From NCBI RefSeq assembly GCF_035270045.1, contig NZ_DATFIP010000055.1, forward strand, positions 1 to 64,000: a stretch of DNA of 64,000 nt, written 5' to 3'. The notes under the pieces are model-generated. The model had not been told where the DNA came from. It did no database searches and worked only from the letters and a program-made list of their open reading frames with translations. Below, in pieces: positions 54,335-62,980 of this stretch; position 1 is the stretch's first letter, and the number at the start of each line of letters is the position of its first letter. This DNA is from Salibaculum sp035270045 (GTDB lineage: Bacteria; Pseudomonadota; Alphaproteobacteria; Rhodobacterales; Rhodobacteraceae). A program made the position numbers and the translations under genes.

Positions 54335-55747
54335 TCACCACCCGCGCAGCACCGCGCCGGGATTCAGGATGCACCGCGGATCCAGCGCCTGCTTGATGGC
54401 GCGCATCGTGGCCAGTTTGACCGGGTCGGCATAGCGCTCCAGGTCGGCCACTTTCAGCCGTCCCACCCCGTGTTCAGCACTGACCGACCCGCCCATCTCG
54501 TGCGTCAGGTCATGCACCGCGCGCTTGACCGCTGCGCGCTTGTCCGCGTGGTCGGCGCGGCTGCGGCCCGGCCGTGGGAAAACGTTGTAATGCAGGTTGC
54601 CGTCGCCCAGGTGGCCGAAACAATTGATTCGGAAATCGCCGACCTCGGCCAGCCTGCCGGGGGCCTGCGCGATAAAGTCGGGGATCGCGGACAGCGGCAG
54701 CGAAATGTCATGCGACGACACCGCGCCGATGGCACGGTTGGCCGCCGGGATGCTCTCGCGGATTGTCCAGAGGTCGCGCGCCTGCTGCAACGACTGGGCG
54801 ATGGTCCCGTCACGGGCGAGGCCCCGCTGCTGCGCGGCGGCGAACAGCGCCTCCAGCGCGCCCTGTGCATCCTGCCCGGCGCCCAGGCCGACCTCGGTCA
54901 GGACACACCACTCGGGCACCGCGTCCAAGGGTCGCGGATGGTCGATCCCGGCCTCGGCCAGGAAGTCGAAGCCCTGCCGGTGTATCAGTTCGAAGGCCGA
55001 GACCGTCTCGCCCAGTTGCGCTCCGGCCAGCGCCAGAAGATCCAGCGCCGCAGCGGGATCGGGCACGGCGATCAGCGCGGTCGCTGTCTCAACCGGGCGC
55101 GGCATCAGTTTCAGCGTTGCCGCTGTAATGATGCCCAATGTGCCCTCGGCCCCGATCATGAGGTCGCGCAGGTCGTATCCGGTGTTGTCCTTGCGCAATC
55201 GCGACAGCCCGTGCCAGACGGTGCCATCGGCCATGACGACCTCCAGCCCAAGGCATTGCGCCCGCGCGTTGCCATACCGGATCACGTTCAGCCCACCTGC
55301 GTTGGTGGCCAGCAGCCCGCCGATCCGCGCCGACCCCTCCGAGGCCAGAGACAGGGGGAACAGGCGGTCCGCGCCCTCCGCCGCCGCCTGGATATCGGCC
55401 AGGATCGCGCCCGCCTCGACTTCCATCGCGTTTTCTTGAGGGTGAACCGCGCGGATCGCCGCCATGCGGTGCAGCGACAGGATAACCGGGGCCGGATCGG
55501 ATTCGGTGATCTGGCCGCCGACAAGGCCCGTTCCCCCACCATAAGGGATGATCCCGACAGCGGCCCGATCACACAGGCGCACGACGGCCGCAACCTCTTG
55601 GGTGGTCGCCGGGGCCACGACCAGCCCCTTCCCCTGCCAGCGCCCGCGCGGCTCTCGCAAGTAGGAAGAGGCGTCGTCAGGCAGACCCTCTTGCCCCAAC
55701 CTGTCGCTCAGCTTCGATTTGAGCTCGGGGTTAACGGCGTTCAACAT
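54335..55747 (-). CDS. FAD-binding oxidoreductase (GlcD/D-2-hydroxyacid dehydrogenase type)
   Basis: A 470-residue flavoenzyme. The PCMH FAD-binding motif PYGGGTGLVGGQ is near residue 70, followed by GLLATNAGGLNVIRYG. The C-terminal half has FGHLGDGNLHYN and SAEHGVGRLK, the substrate and metal-binding signatures of D-lactate, D-2-hydroxyglutarate and glycolate dehydrogenases. The exact hydroxyacid cannot be read. No clear Shine-Dalgarno sequence precedes the ATG at 55747, but MLNAVNPELKSKL is a good family-like start. Confidence 0.92.
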   Translation of the reverse strand: MLNAVNPELKSKLSDRLGQEGLPDDASSYLREPRGRWQGKGLVVAPATTQEVAAVVRLCDRAAVGIIPYGGGTGLVGGQITESDPAPVILSLHRMAAIRAVHPQENAMEVEAGAILADIQAAAEGADRLFPLSLASEGSARIGGLLATNAGGLNVIRYGNARAQCLGLEVVMADGTVWHGLSRLRKDNTGYDLRDLMIGAEGTLGIITAATLKLMPRPVETATALIAVPDPAAALDLLALAGAQLGETVSAFELIHRQGFDFLAEAGIDHPRPLDAVPEWCVLTEVGLGAGQDAQGALEALFAAAQQRGLARDGTIAQSLQQARDLWTIRESIPAANRAIGAVSSHDISLPLSAIPDFIAQAPGRLAEVGDFRINCFGHLGDGNLHYNVFPRPGRSRADHADKRAAVKRAVHDLTHEMGGSVSAEHGVGRLKVADLERYADPVKLATMRAIKQALDPRCILNPGAVLRGW

Positions 55748-55784
55748 GGGTCGGGTCAAAGCATGTGCGCACGCTTGGGGCAAG

Positions 55785-56600
55785 TCACTCTGACAGGAAC
55801 TCGGGCTCAAGCACCATGACCGTTCGCCGCGACGGCAGGCTGTCCAGCGACAGGGTGATCCCGGACCCGCCGGTGCGCACGATGTCGTAGCCACTGACCT
55901 CCATGTCATCGAGAAAGGCGTTCAGCGTGCTGCGCCCGAACCAGTGCATCGGGATCACCACCGAGGACCGCAACCGATCCATGACCCGCAACAAAGTCTC
56001 GTGGCGCAGTGTCAGTCCGCCATCCACCGCAGCCATCACCACGTCGAGACGCCCCAGCATGGCATATTGCGTATCGTCGGGTTCATGGTGCAGGTGTCCC
56101 AGGTGGCCGACGCAGAGCCCGGCCACCTCGAAGACGAAGATTGAATTGCCGTTCTCTCGCACCGTGGGCCCGTTGGACCGAACATCGGTGTGCACGTTGC
56201 GGATCAGCATTTCGCCCAGGTCCAGCTCGTGATCGCGCGGCTGGCCATTCAGTTCCCAGCCTTCCAGAACATGGGGGATCGCCGGGTCCGGCGCGCTGGT
56301 GAAGTGGGTGGAATGGGCGTTGTTCATGGTCACCACGTCGGGGGTGAAATCCACGTTGCCATACCAGCCGGTGAAATCGGTCATTGCCGAAAGCCTCTCC
56401 GACTGGATCAGGAACATGGCATGATCGACGTAGGTTATTCGCACCGTGTCCTGCGCGACCGGGTCGCGAAAACTGGCGCGGTGCAGGTAGTCAATGCCGG
56501 GCGCCTGCGCGAAGGCGCGGCAATGCGACGGGATACGATCCTGCGCCGAGACGGCGCCGGCGGTGACAAGACAGACAAGCGACAGGATGTAGCGGATCAT
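55785..56600 (-). CDS. Secreted metallo-beta-lactamase-fold hydrolase
   Basis: A 271-residue periplasmic protein (signal peptide MIRYILSLVCLVTAGAVSAQ). The MBL pattern is of the UlaG-like sort: ITYVDHAMFLIQSERLSAMTDF, TMNNAHSTHFTSA in place of the usual HxHxDH, and GHLGHLHHEPD, VIPMHWFG later. The altered first metal motif (NAHSTHF) makes the metal set uncertain. Substrate unknown. It precedes the FAD enzyme gene by 37 bp on the same strand. Confidence 0.75.
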   Translation of the reverse strand: MIRYILSLVCLVTAGAVSAQDRIPSHCRAFAQAPGIDYLHRASFRDPVAQDTVRITYVDHAMFLIQSERLSAMTDFTGWYGNVDFTPDVVTMNNAHSTHFTSAPDPAIPHVLEGWELNGQPRDHELDLGEMLIRNVHTDVRSNGPTVRENGNSIFVFEVAGLCVGHLGHLHHEPDDTQYAMLGRLDVVMAAVDGGLTLRHETLLRVMDRLRSSVVIPMHWFGRSTLNAFLDDMEVSGYDIVRTGGSGITLSLDSLPSRRTVMVLEPEFLSE

Positions 56601-56692
56601 GACAGGGCCTCCTGATCCTAGGATAGCGCAGCCGCACGGAAAGTCAGATATTTATGCGCGCCCGAGGGACGCCTCCTGTCACGAAAGAAGGA

Positions 56693-56719
56693 CCCGCATG
56701 CCGCTCGGGGGCATGCGGG
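56693..56719 (-). terminator. Hairpin after the DUF4168 gene
   Basis: A perfect 10-bp stem, CCCGCATGCC (56693-56702) and GGCATGCGGG (56710-56719), with a 7-nt loop. On the minus strand TCCTTCTTTCG follows, a weak U-run. Position 28 bp after the DUF4168 stop supports a terminator. Confidence 0.7.
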
Positions 56720-56747
56720 CCGGCTCTGCCATTGGCTCGGCGCTGCT

Positions 56748-57140
56748 TCAGTTTTCCATGCGATCCGTCAGATCGGCGCGCAGCTCCGGATCATTCTGGG
56801 CCAGTTCGATGATCTCGACATAGCGGTCGACGTCGATATCTGGCGTCTCGTTCACCGCGGCCATCATCTCGGTACGGGCCTCTTCCATCAGCTGTTGCTG
56901 CTGGGCCTGGTCGCCTTCGGCCTCATCGAGCCGCGCGGCGTAGGTCTGTTCGATCGACATGACCGCATCGACCGCCGCGACGAAGGCGTCCAGCTCAACC
57001 GCGGAAACATCGGCTGCGGCGGCAGCCTCGTCGCCGTTGGCCGCGTTGGTGTCCTGCGCAACGGCCGGGGCGGCTACCAGCGCGGAAACGGCCATCCCGG
57101 CGGCTGCGAAAGTTGTATGGAGTGTCTTTGTAAGGGTCAT
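56748..57140 (-). CDS. DUF4168-like secreted protein
   Basis: A 130-residue protein with a signal peptide ending APAVAQ. The mature part is acidic and Ala/Gln-rich, with a helical pattern (FVAAVDAVMSIEQTYAARL, VDRYVEIIELAQNDPELRADL) that fits DUF4168. No function is known. It stands alone, with its own terminator. Confidence 0.8.
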   Translation of the reverse strand: MTLTKTLHTTFAAAGMAVSALVAAPAVAQDTNAANGDEAAAAADVSAVELDAFVAAVDAVMSIEQTYAARLDEAEGDQAQQQQLMEEARTEMMAAVNETPDIDVDRYVEIIELAQNDPELRADLTDRMEN

Positions 57141-57284
57141 TCCGATCCTTTCAGGTGTGAAGTGGTTCAGAAATCAGCACTTAACGTGCTGGCACCGGGA
57201 CACCAAACACCCCTGCGGAAATCCGCTGACACCACCACCCGGCGCAAGTGTGGATCAGGCGTGGGCGAATGGCACCGGACCGGC

Positions 57285-57872
57285 CTACCCCGCCTCGGTC
57301 TTGCCGCGCCGGTCGTGGCGCAGGTTCGCGTAGAGCACGTGGTTGCGCCAGCGCCCGTTGATCTGAAGATAGGACTGCGCCACGCCCTCGTACTTGTAGC
57401 CGCAGGTTTCCAACAGCCGGCGCGAGGCGGTGTTCTCGGGCAGGCACCCGGCTTCGATCCGGCTCAGGTCCAGCACGGTAAAGGCGTAATGCACCAGCGC
57501 CTCGATCGCCTCGCGCATGTAACCGTTCCGGGCATGGGCTGCACCGATCCAGTAGCCGGTGGTCCCGGCCTGCGCCGGACCACGCCGGATATGATCCAGG
57601 GTGATCGCGCCCAGCAGCACCGCGTCGGCGCGCCGGATCAGGAAAAGCGGCACCGCGGTGCCGTTGGCAACCGACCGCTGCGCCCAATAGACACGGTTCG
57701 TGAAGCTCTTGCGCGACAGGTGGTCGGGGGCCCAGCTGGGCTCCCACGGGGTCAGGAAGTCGCGGCTTGCCTCTCGCAGCGCCACCCAATCGCGGAAATC
57801 CGTGTGCTGGGGCGGGCGCAGAGTCATGCGCTCGGTCTCCAGCCGGAGCTTCCGCCTCTGGCGCAACATCAC
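57285..57872 (-). CDS. GNAT acetyltransferase, RimJ/RimL type
   Basis: A 195-residue acetyltransferase. LETERMTLRPPQHTDFRDWVALR opens the domain; TTGYWIGAAHARNGYMREAIEAL and ENTASRRLLETCGYKYEGVAQSYLQINGRW are the RimJ signatures. The ATG overlaps the M16 peptidase stop (ATGA). It is the last gene of the SURF1-thrC-M16-GNAT unit. Confidence 0.93.
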   Translation of the reverse strand: MMLRQRRKLRLETERMTLRPPQHTDFRDWVALREASRDFLTPWEPSWAPDHLSRKSFTNRVYWAQRSVANGTAVPLFLIRRADAVLLGAITLDHIRRGPAQAGTTGYWIGAAHARNGYMREAIEALVHYAFTVLDLSRIEAGCLPENTASRRLLETCGYKYEGVAQSYLQINGRWRNHVLYANLRHDRRGKTEAG

Positions 57873-59134
57873 GCCGCGAGCCTTTCGCGCAGGGACTCCA
57901 GCGTCGGGGCGTCACCCACCGGACCATAAAGCGCCATGGCCGTGCCCGCGCGGCTCAGCATGTCGGCGCCGAAGCTGCGCACATCGCCGGTCGTCACCGC
58001 GTCGATGCGTCGTGTCGTTTCCTCGATGCTGGGCACCTTGCCCCAGATCGACAGAAGCCGCGCCAGGCGCTCGGCCCGGTTCGAGGGGCTTTCAAGGCCC
58101 ATCAGCATCCCGGCCTTCATCTGGGCACGGGCGCGGGCGACCTCTTGCGCGCTCATGTCCTCGGCAGCGCGTTTCATGGTGTCGATGGTCAGATCGGCCA
58201 GTTCGCCCAGTTGCTCGCCCGAGGTTCCGGCATATACCGTCATCATGCCGGTATCCGAATAGGCGCCGGTCTGTGCAAAGATCGTGTAGCACAGCCCGCG
58301 ATTTTCGCGCAGGTCCTGGAACAGGCGCGATGACATGCCGCCGCCCATGGCGATGGCATAGATCTGCGCGGCGTAGATCCGGTCGGCGCAGTAATCCGGC
58401 CCCTCGAAGGCCAGCGCGAAATGGGCCTGTTCCAGCGTCTTGTCGTGGCGCGCCTCGCCGCCACCAAAACGGGCGGGCGTCGCAACATTGGCCGGGGCGC
58501 GGGCCGGCAGGTGGCCGAAATGCGTCTCGGCCAGTTTCAGCAACTCCTGCGGGTCGACGGCCCCGGCAGCGGCCAGGATCATCTGTTCGGGGCCGTACTG
58601 ATCCTGCACGAAACCGGCAAGGTCCTCGCGGGTAAACGCATTCACACGCTCGGCCGGGCCCAGGATCGGGCGTCCGATCGGCTGATCCGGGTAGGCCTGT
58701 TCCTGCAGCCAGTCGAAGATGATGTCGTCGGGCGTGTCCAGCGCCTGGCCGATCTCCTGAAGGATCACCCCGCGCTCGACCTCGATCTCGCGCTGGTCAA
58801 AGACCGGGTTGAGCAGGATATCGGCGATGACGTCCATGGCCAGGGGCACGTCCTGTTCCAGCACGCGGGCGTAGTAGGCTGTCATCTCGCGACTGGTATA
58901 GGCGTTAATGTAACCGCCCACGTCCTCGATCGCCTCGGCGATCTGAAGCGCACTGCGCTTTGCCGTCCCCTTGAAGGCCATGTGTTCGAGGAAATGTGCG
59001 ATTCCGTTCTGGTCGGCCCGTTCGTGGCGCCCCCCAGCATCGACCCAGATACCCAGGGCGGCGGATTTCAGCCCGGGCATGACCTCGCAGGCAACGCGGA
59101 ACCCGTTGGAAAGGGTGTGGATTTCGACAGTCAC
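57869..59134 (-). CDS. M16-family zinc peptidase (processing-peptidase-like)
   Basis: A 421-residue protein with the inverted zinc motif HFLEH (47-51) in NGIAHFLEHMAFKGT and the downstream Glu in EVERGVILQEIGQ. It resembles the beta subunit of mitochondrial processing peptidase and alphaproteobacterial relatives. GGGMSSRLFQDLRENRGLCYTIFAQ is the conserved C-terminal substrate region. It overlaps thrC by 4 bp; this pairing is typical of Rhodobacteraceae. Confidence 0.95.
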   Translation of the reverse strand: MTVEIHTLSNGFRVACEVMPGLKSAALGIWVDAGGRHERADQNGIAHFLEHMAFKGTAKRSALQIAEAIEDVGGYINAYTSREMTAYYARVLEQDVPLAMDVIADILLNPVFDQREIEVERGVILQEIGQALDTPDDIIFDWLQEQAYPDQPIGRPILGPAERVNAFTREDLAGFVQDQYGPEQMILAAAGAVDPQELLKLAETHFGHLPARAPANVATPARFGGGEARHDKTLEQAHFALAFEGPDYCADRIYAAQIYAIAMGGGMSSRLFQDLRENRGLCYTIFAQTGAYSDTGMMTVYAGTSGEQLGELADLTIDTMKRAAEDMSAQEVARARAQMKAGMLMGLESPSNRAERLARLLSIWGKVPSIEETTRRIDAVTTGDVRSFGADMLSRAGTAMALYGPVGDAPTLESLRERLAA

Positions 59135-60519
59135 TTGGTGCGGCGCTCCCGGATCAGGGTTTCAAGGGCGGCCAAATCGTTGGCCACGGGGGTAACACGC
59201 TCAGCGCGATCATAGAGGTCGGCCATACGATCCGGCAGCGGGGGCCGGATGCCGCTGGCCTGTTCCACTGCGTCGGGGAACTTGGCCGGGTGGGCGGTGG
59301 CCAGCGTGATCATCGGCGTCGCCCCCAGATACGCCTCGGCCACCTCGACGCCCACGGCGCTGTGCGGGCACAGAAGCTCGCCCGAGCGGGCGATCTCGGC
59401 GCGAATGCGCGCCAGGGTCTGCTTTTCCGTCGCCCGGCCGCTGTCGAAACTCTCGCGCAGCATCTCGATGGCGCCCTGCCCCACGGTGAAACCACCCTTG
59501 TCGCGCAACTCGTCCATCTGCGCGGCCACGACAGCCCCGTCGCGGCCATAGGCCTCGAACAGGGCCCGTTCGAAATTGGACGACACCTGGATATCCATCG
59601 AGGGGCTGATCGAGGGCATCACACCCTCTTTCAACTGGGCGCCGGTCTGCAGCGTGCGATGCAGGATATCGTTCTGGTTCGTGGCCACCACCAGCCGGTC
59701 GATGGGCAGGCCCATGCGCTTGGCGATGTAGCCGGCGAAGATGTCGCCGAAATTGCCCGTGGGGACAGTAAAGCTGACTTTGCGGTGTGGCGCGCCGAGG
59801 CTGACGGCTGCGGTGAAGTAATAGACAACCTGGGCCAGAACCCTGCCCCAGTTTATGCTGTTGACCCCGGCCAGGCCCACCGCGTCACGGAAGGCGAAGT
59901 CGTTGAACATGTCCTTGAGGCGCGCCTGGCAATCATCGAAATCACCCTCGACGGCGAGGGCATGAACATTGGCCTCGGTCGGAGTGGTCATCTGCCGGCG
60001 CTGCACTTCGGAGACCCGGCCGTGCGGAAACAGGATGAAGACATCCACGTTGTCCAGCCCCCGGAAAGCCTCGATCGCGGCCGACCCGGTATCGCCAGAG
60101 GTGGCGCCGACGATGGTGATCCGTTTACCCGACCGGGCCAGCGCCGCCTGGAACATCTGGCCGATCAGCTGCATGGCGAAGTCCTTGAAGGCCAGCGTGG
60201 GTCCGTGGAACAGTTCAAGCAGGAAATGATTTGGTGCCAGCTGCTTGAGCGGCGCGCGCGCGGCATGGCCGAAGCCCCCGTAGGCGGTGTCGATCAGGCC
60301 ACGGAACTCGGCGTCGGTGAAGGTCTCGCCGACGAAAGGGCGCATGACCTCAAAGGCGGCTTCTTCGTAGCTTTTTCCGGCCAGCGCGGCGATCTCTTCC
60401 GCGCCCAGGCGCGGGATCGTCGCCGGAACGTACAGCCCGCCGTCCCGCGCCAGGCCGGTCATCATCGTCTCTTCGAAATCCAGCGCGGGGGCGGTCCCGC
60501 GCGTTGATACGTATTTCAT
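59131..60519 (-). CDS. thrC: Threonine synthase
   Basis: A 462-residue PLP enzyme converting O-phosphohomoserine to threonine. The cofactor Lys112 lies in LAFKDFAMQLI; MKYVSTRGTAPALDFEE, VGATSGDTGSAAIEAF and FTVPTGNFGDIFAGYIAKRMGLP are conserved. The length suits the fungal/proteobacterial long type. The start overlaps the SURF1 stop as ATGA. Confidence 0.97.
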   Translation of the reverse strand: MKYVSTRGTAPALDFEETMMTGLARDGGLYVPATIPRLGAEEIAALAGKSYEEAAFEVMRPFVGETFTDAEFRGLIDTAYGGFGHAARAPLKQLAPNHFLLELFHGPTLAFKDFAMQLIGQMFQAALARSGKRITIVGATSGDTGSAAIEAFRGLDNVDVFILFPHGRVSEVQRRQMTTPTEANVHALAVEGDFDDCQARLKDMFNDFAFRDAVGLAGVNSINWGRVLAQVVYYFTAAVSLGAPHRKVSFTVPTGNFGDIFAGYIAKRMGLPIDRLVVATNQNDILHRTLQTGAQLKEGVMPSISPSMDIQVSSNFERALFEAYGRDGAVVAAQMDELRDKGGFTVGQGAIEMLRESFDSGRATEKQTLARIRAEIARSGELLCPHSAVGVEVAEAYLGATPMITLATAHPAKFPDAVEQASGIRPPLPDRMADLYDRAERVTPVANDLAALETLIRERRTK

Positions 60520-61199
60520 GCCTCAGGGTCCCCACGGCGAAGGTTGCGGCGCAGCCAGTAAAGGCTCATGGCCAGCCAGACCGCGGCCAGCAGGAACCAG
60601 GTGATCGCGTACTCCAGGTGGTCATTGGCAATGTTGACGGTGTTCACCGGCAGCGGCTCGATCCGCGGATCGAGGGCCGAGGCCCGCGACAGCACCACGA
60701 GCAGCCGCTCGGTCTCCAGACGTTCGGCCATGGGGGCCACATCACGGCCGAACCAGATATTCTCGTCTAGGTTTGGGGCTGGTGTGGAACTGTTCACGTC
60801 ATCGGGCCAGAGCAGCGTGCCGGTCACCTCCATCTCGGGGCGGACCGGGGCGGTGTCCTTTGCCTCCAACGGAAGCAAGCCCTGGTCCAGCAGGATGCGG
60901 CGGCCCGTCTCGGTCTCGAAGGATGAAACCACGCGATAGCCCGTCCCCTCTTGGGTGCCCGAGACCAGCACGTGCAACTCCTCGCCCGTGGGACGGCCCG
61001 AGACGGTGACGGTGCGGTATTCGTCCTGCGCCTCGTTCACCTCGTCAGGCAGGGGCACCGGGCCGGCCGCCATGCGCGCATTGATCCCGGCCAGAACGCC
61101 CTCTTTCCACTCCAACCGATCCATCTGCCAGAATCCCAGCCAGAGCAGCACGGCGAAGCCCCCCAGGCCGACGAGGATTGAAAACAGGAGTTTTCGCAT
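60516..61199 (-). CDS. SURF1-family cytochrome oxidase biogenesis protein
   Basis: A 227-residue inner-membrane protein with one transmembrane segment at each end (residues 5-25 and about 200-220) and a periplasmic middle, the SURF1 layout; WLGFWQMDRLEWK and LEYAITWFLLAAVWL are family landmarks. It helps insert haem a into subunit I of aa3 oxidase. The start is ATG 61199. It follows the oxidase genes but lies beyond a terminator. Confidence 0.94.
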   Translation of the reverse strand: MRKLLFSILVGLGGFAVLLWLGFWQMDRLEWKEGVLAGINARMAAGPVPLPDEVNEAQDEYRTVTVSGRPTGEELHVLVSGTQEGTGYRVVSSFETETGRRILLDQGLLPLEAKDTAPVRPEMEVTGTLLWPDDVNSSTPAPNLDENIWFGRDVAPMAERLETERLLVVLSRASALDPRIEPLPVNTVNIANDHLEYAITWFLLAAVWLAMSLYWLRRNLRRGDPEA

Positions 61200-61231
61200 C
61201 AAGACATCCGTGATTGCGGTGCATGTACGGC

Positions 61232-61262
61232 AAAAACGCGCGGGGCATTGGCGCCCCGCGCG
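61232..61262 (-). terminator. Intrinsic terminator after ctaE
   Basis: A perfect 10-bp stem, CGCGCGGGGC (61237-61246) and GCCCCGCGCG (61253-61262), with a 6-nt loop. On the minus strand it is followed directly by five T (61232-61236). It separates the ctaB-ctaE unit from SURF1-thrC, though read-through is likely. Confidence 0.85.
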
Positions 61263-61311
61263 TCTTGTCCTGTCCGCCGGCGGGGGTCAAGACCCGCCAC
61301 CGCGAAAGGCG

Positions 61312-62112
61312 CTAGGCGCCCCAGACGTAGATCGAGGCGAAGAGGAACAGCCAGACCACGTCCACAAAGTGCCAGTACCAGGCGGCGGCCTCGAAACCGA
61401 CGTGCTTTTCCGGCGTGAAATGCCCCTTGTAGACGCGGATCAGGCAGACCAGCAGGAAGATGGTGCCGATGATCACGTGCGCCCCGTGGAATCCGGTCGC
61501 CATGAAGAAATTCGCGCCATAGATGTTGCCCGCGAGGCCGAAGGCCGCGTGGCTGTATTCATAAGCCTGGAAGCCGGTAAAGATCAGGCCGAGCAGCACC
61601 GACAGGATCAACCCGTTCTTCATGTCCTCGCGGTTGTTCTCATGCACGAGAGCGTGGTGTGCCCATGTCGCGGCAGCACCCGAGCACAGCAGGATCAGCG
61701 TGTTGATCAGTGGCAGGTGCCAGGGATCGAAGGTCTCGATACCGACGGGGGGCCAGACGCCGTCCACTGCAGGGCTTTGCGGACCCATCGGGTACATGGC
61801 GTGCTTGAAAAAGCTCCAGAACCAGGCGGCGAAGAACATGACCTCTGACATGATGAACATGATGAAGCCGTAGCGCAGCCCGATACGCACGACGGGGGTA
61901 TGATCCCCCTGCTGGCTTTCGGCGACGACATCGGCCCACCAGCCGAACATGGTGTAAAGCACCGCCACCAGGCCGATCAGGAACATCCAGGGCGCCGACC
62001 CATCCATCCAGAGCACCGCCCCGAACAGCATCACGAAAGCGCCCACGGACCCTAGGAAGGGCCAGATGGAGGGGTTGAGAATGTGGTAGTCGTGGTTCTT
62101 TTCGTGCGCCAT
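61312..62112 (-). CDS. ctaE: Cytochrome c oxidase subunit III
   Basis: A 266-residue integral membrane subunit with seven helices. It starts MAHEKNHDYHILNPSIWPFLGS and contains FIMSEVMFFAAWFWSFF, GFHGAHVIIGTIFLLVCLIR and the final AAAWYWHFVDVVWLFLFASIYVWG, all hallmarks of subunit III. It belongs to the aa3-type oxidase; subunits I and II are not in the window. Confidence 0.97.
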   Translation of the reverse strand: MAHEKNHDYHILNPSIWPFLGSVGAFVMLFGAVLWMDGSAPWMFLIGLVAVLYTMFGWWADVVAESQQGDHTPVVRIGLRYGFIMFIMSEVMFFAAWFWSFFKHAMYPMGPQSPAVDGVWPPVGIETFDPWHLPLINTLILLCSGAAATWAHHALVHENNREDMKNGLILSVLLGLIFTGFQAYEYSHAAFGLAGNIYGANFFMATGFHGAHVIIGTIFLLVCLIRVYKGHFTPEKHVGFEAAAWYWHFVDVVWLFLFASIYVWGA

Positions 62113-62138
62113 TTTGTGCGTTCCCTCGCGCGATATTT

Positions 62139-62762
62139 TTAGTTTTGGGTCCCGACAACCGGGGCGGTCGCCGTTATCAGCCCGGCATCCAGGGCGGCCT
62201 GCTGTTCCTCATCGGGCAGCGGGGCCTCGTGGAAGGTATACCCCAGGGTGATCGTGTGGACATACTGCCCTTCGCGGTCGTCGACAATATCAGGGTCCAC
62301 GAAGAAGCTGACGGGCATCTGAACGGTCTGGCCCGGCTGCAGGACCTGCATCTCGAAGCAGAAGCAGTCGATCTTCTCGAAGAAGCCGCCCGCGTCGTAG
62401 GGCGCCACATTGTAGCTTGCCGAGCCCGCGACAGGAACATCGCTGGTGTTGGTGGCCTCGTAGAAAGCCAGCGCCGTTTCACCTATACGCACCTCCATTT
62501 CCCGCTGCGCGGGCTTGAAGCGCCAGGGCATGTCGCGTTCGACCGAGGCATCGAAGCGAACGGTCACGGTCTGATCGAGGATTTCGTCGCTGCCGGCCTC
62601 GGCCACGCCGGTCACACCACCAAAGCCCGTGACCCGGCAGAACCAGTCATAGAAGGGCACCGAGGCCCAGGCCAGCCCGCCCATGAGAACCACGACCGTA
62701 ACGGCCTGCGCAGCCGTGCGGCGGGTGCCGTCTTCGATGCGGTTGAACGGATTCAGGTTCAT
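62139..62762 (-). CDS. ctaG: Cytochrome c oxidase assembly protein CtaG/Cox11
   Basis: A 207-residue membrane-anchored copper chaperone for the CuB site. One N-terminal helix is followed by FCRVTGFGG and the periplasmic immunoglobulin-like domain with the copper pair CFCFEMQVL. Conserved MPVSFFVDP follows. It overlaps the small gene upstream by 4 bp. Confidence 0.96.
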   Translation of the reverse strand: MNLNPFNRIEDGTRRTAAQAVTVVVLMGGLAWASVPFYDWFCRVTGFGGVTGVAEAGSDEILDQTVTVRFDASVERDMPWRFKPAQREMEVRIGETALAFYEATNTSDVPVAGSASYNVAPYDAGGFFEKIDCFCFEMQVLQPGQTVQMPVSFFVDPDIVDDREGQYVHTITLGYTFHEAPLPDEEQQAALDAGLITATAPVVGTQN

Positions 62763-62977
62763 TCGGCGCTCTCCTCTGCTTGGTCCCGTGCGGCGTCTTC
62801 CAGAGCCGGCCGGGCAACGTGGTCGAACCGTTCCATCTGGCGGGGGTCGTCAAGGGACTGGACCTTGACCACCGTCAGGCCCAGCACCAGCGCGACGAAG
62901 CCGGCCAACAGCAAGCCCAGCCCCACATTGCGGTCCAGGCGGCGCTTGTGCAGTTCATGTTCTACCCTGATCGCCAT
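62759..62977 (-). CDS. Small CoxF-like membrane protein
   Basis: A 72-residue protein with a charged N-terminus (HELHKRRLDRN) and one transmembrane segment (LGLLLAGFVALVLGLTVV). Its position between ctaB and ctaG matches the short CoxF-type gene of other alphaproteobacteria. Probable role in oxidase assembly; the sequence itself is too short to prove family membership. Confidence 0.75.
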   Translation of the reverse strand: MAIRVEHELHKRRLDRNVGLGLLLAGFVALVLGLTVVKVQSLDDPRQMERFDHVARPALEDAARDQAEESAE

Positions 62978-62980
62978 GGC

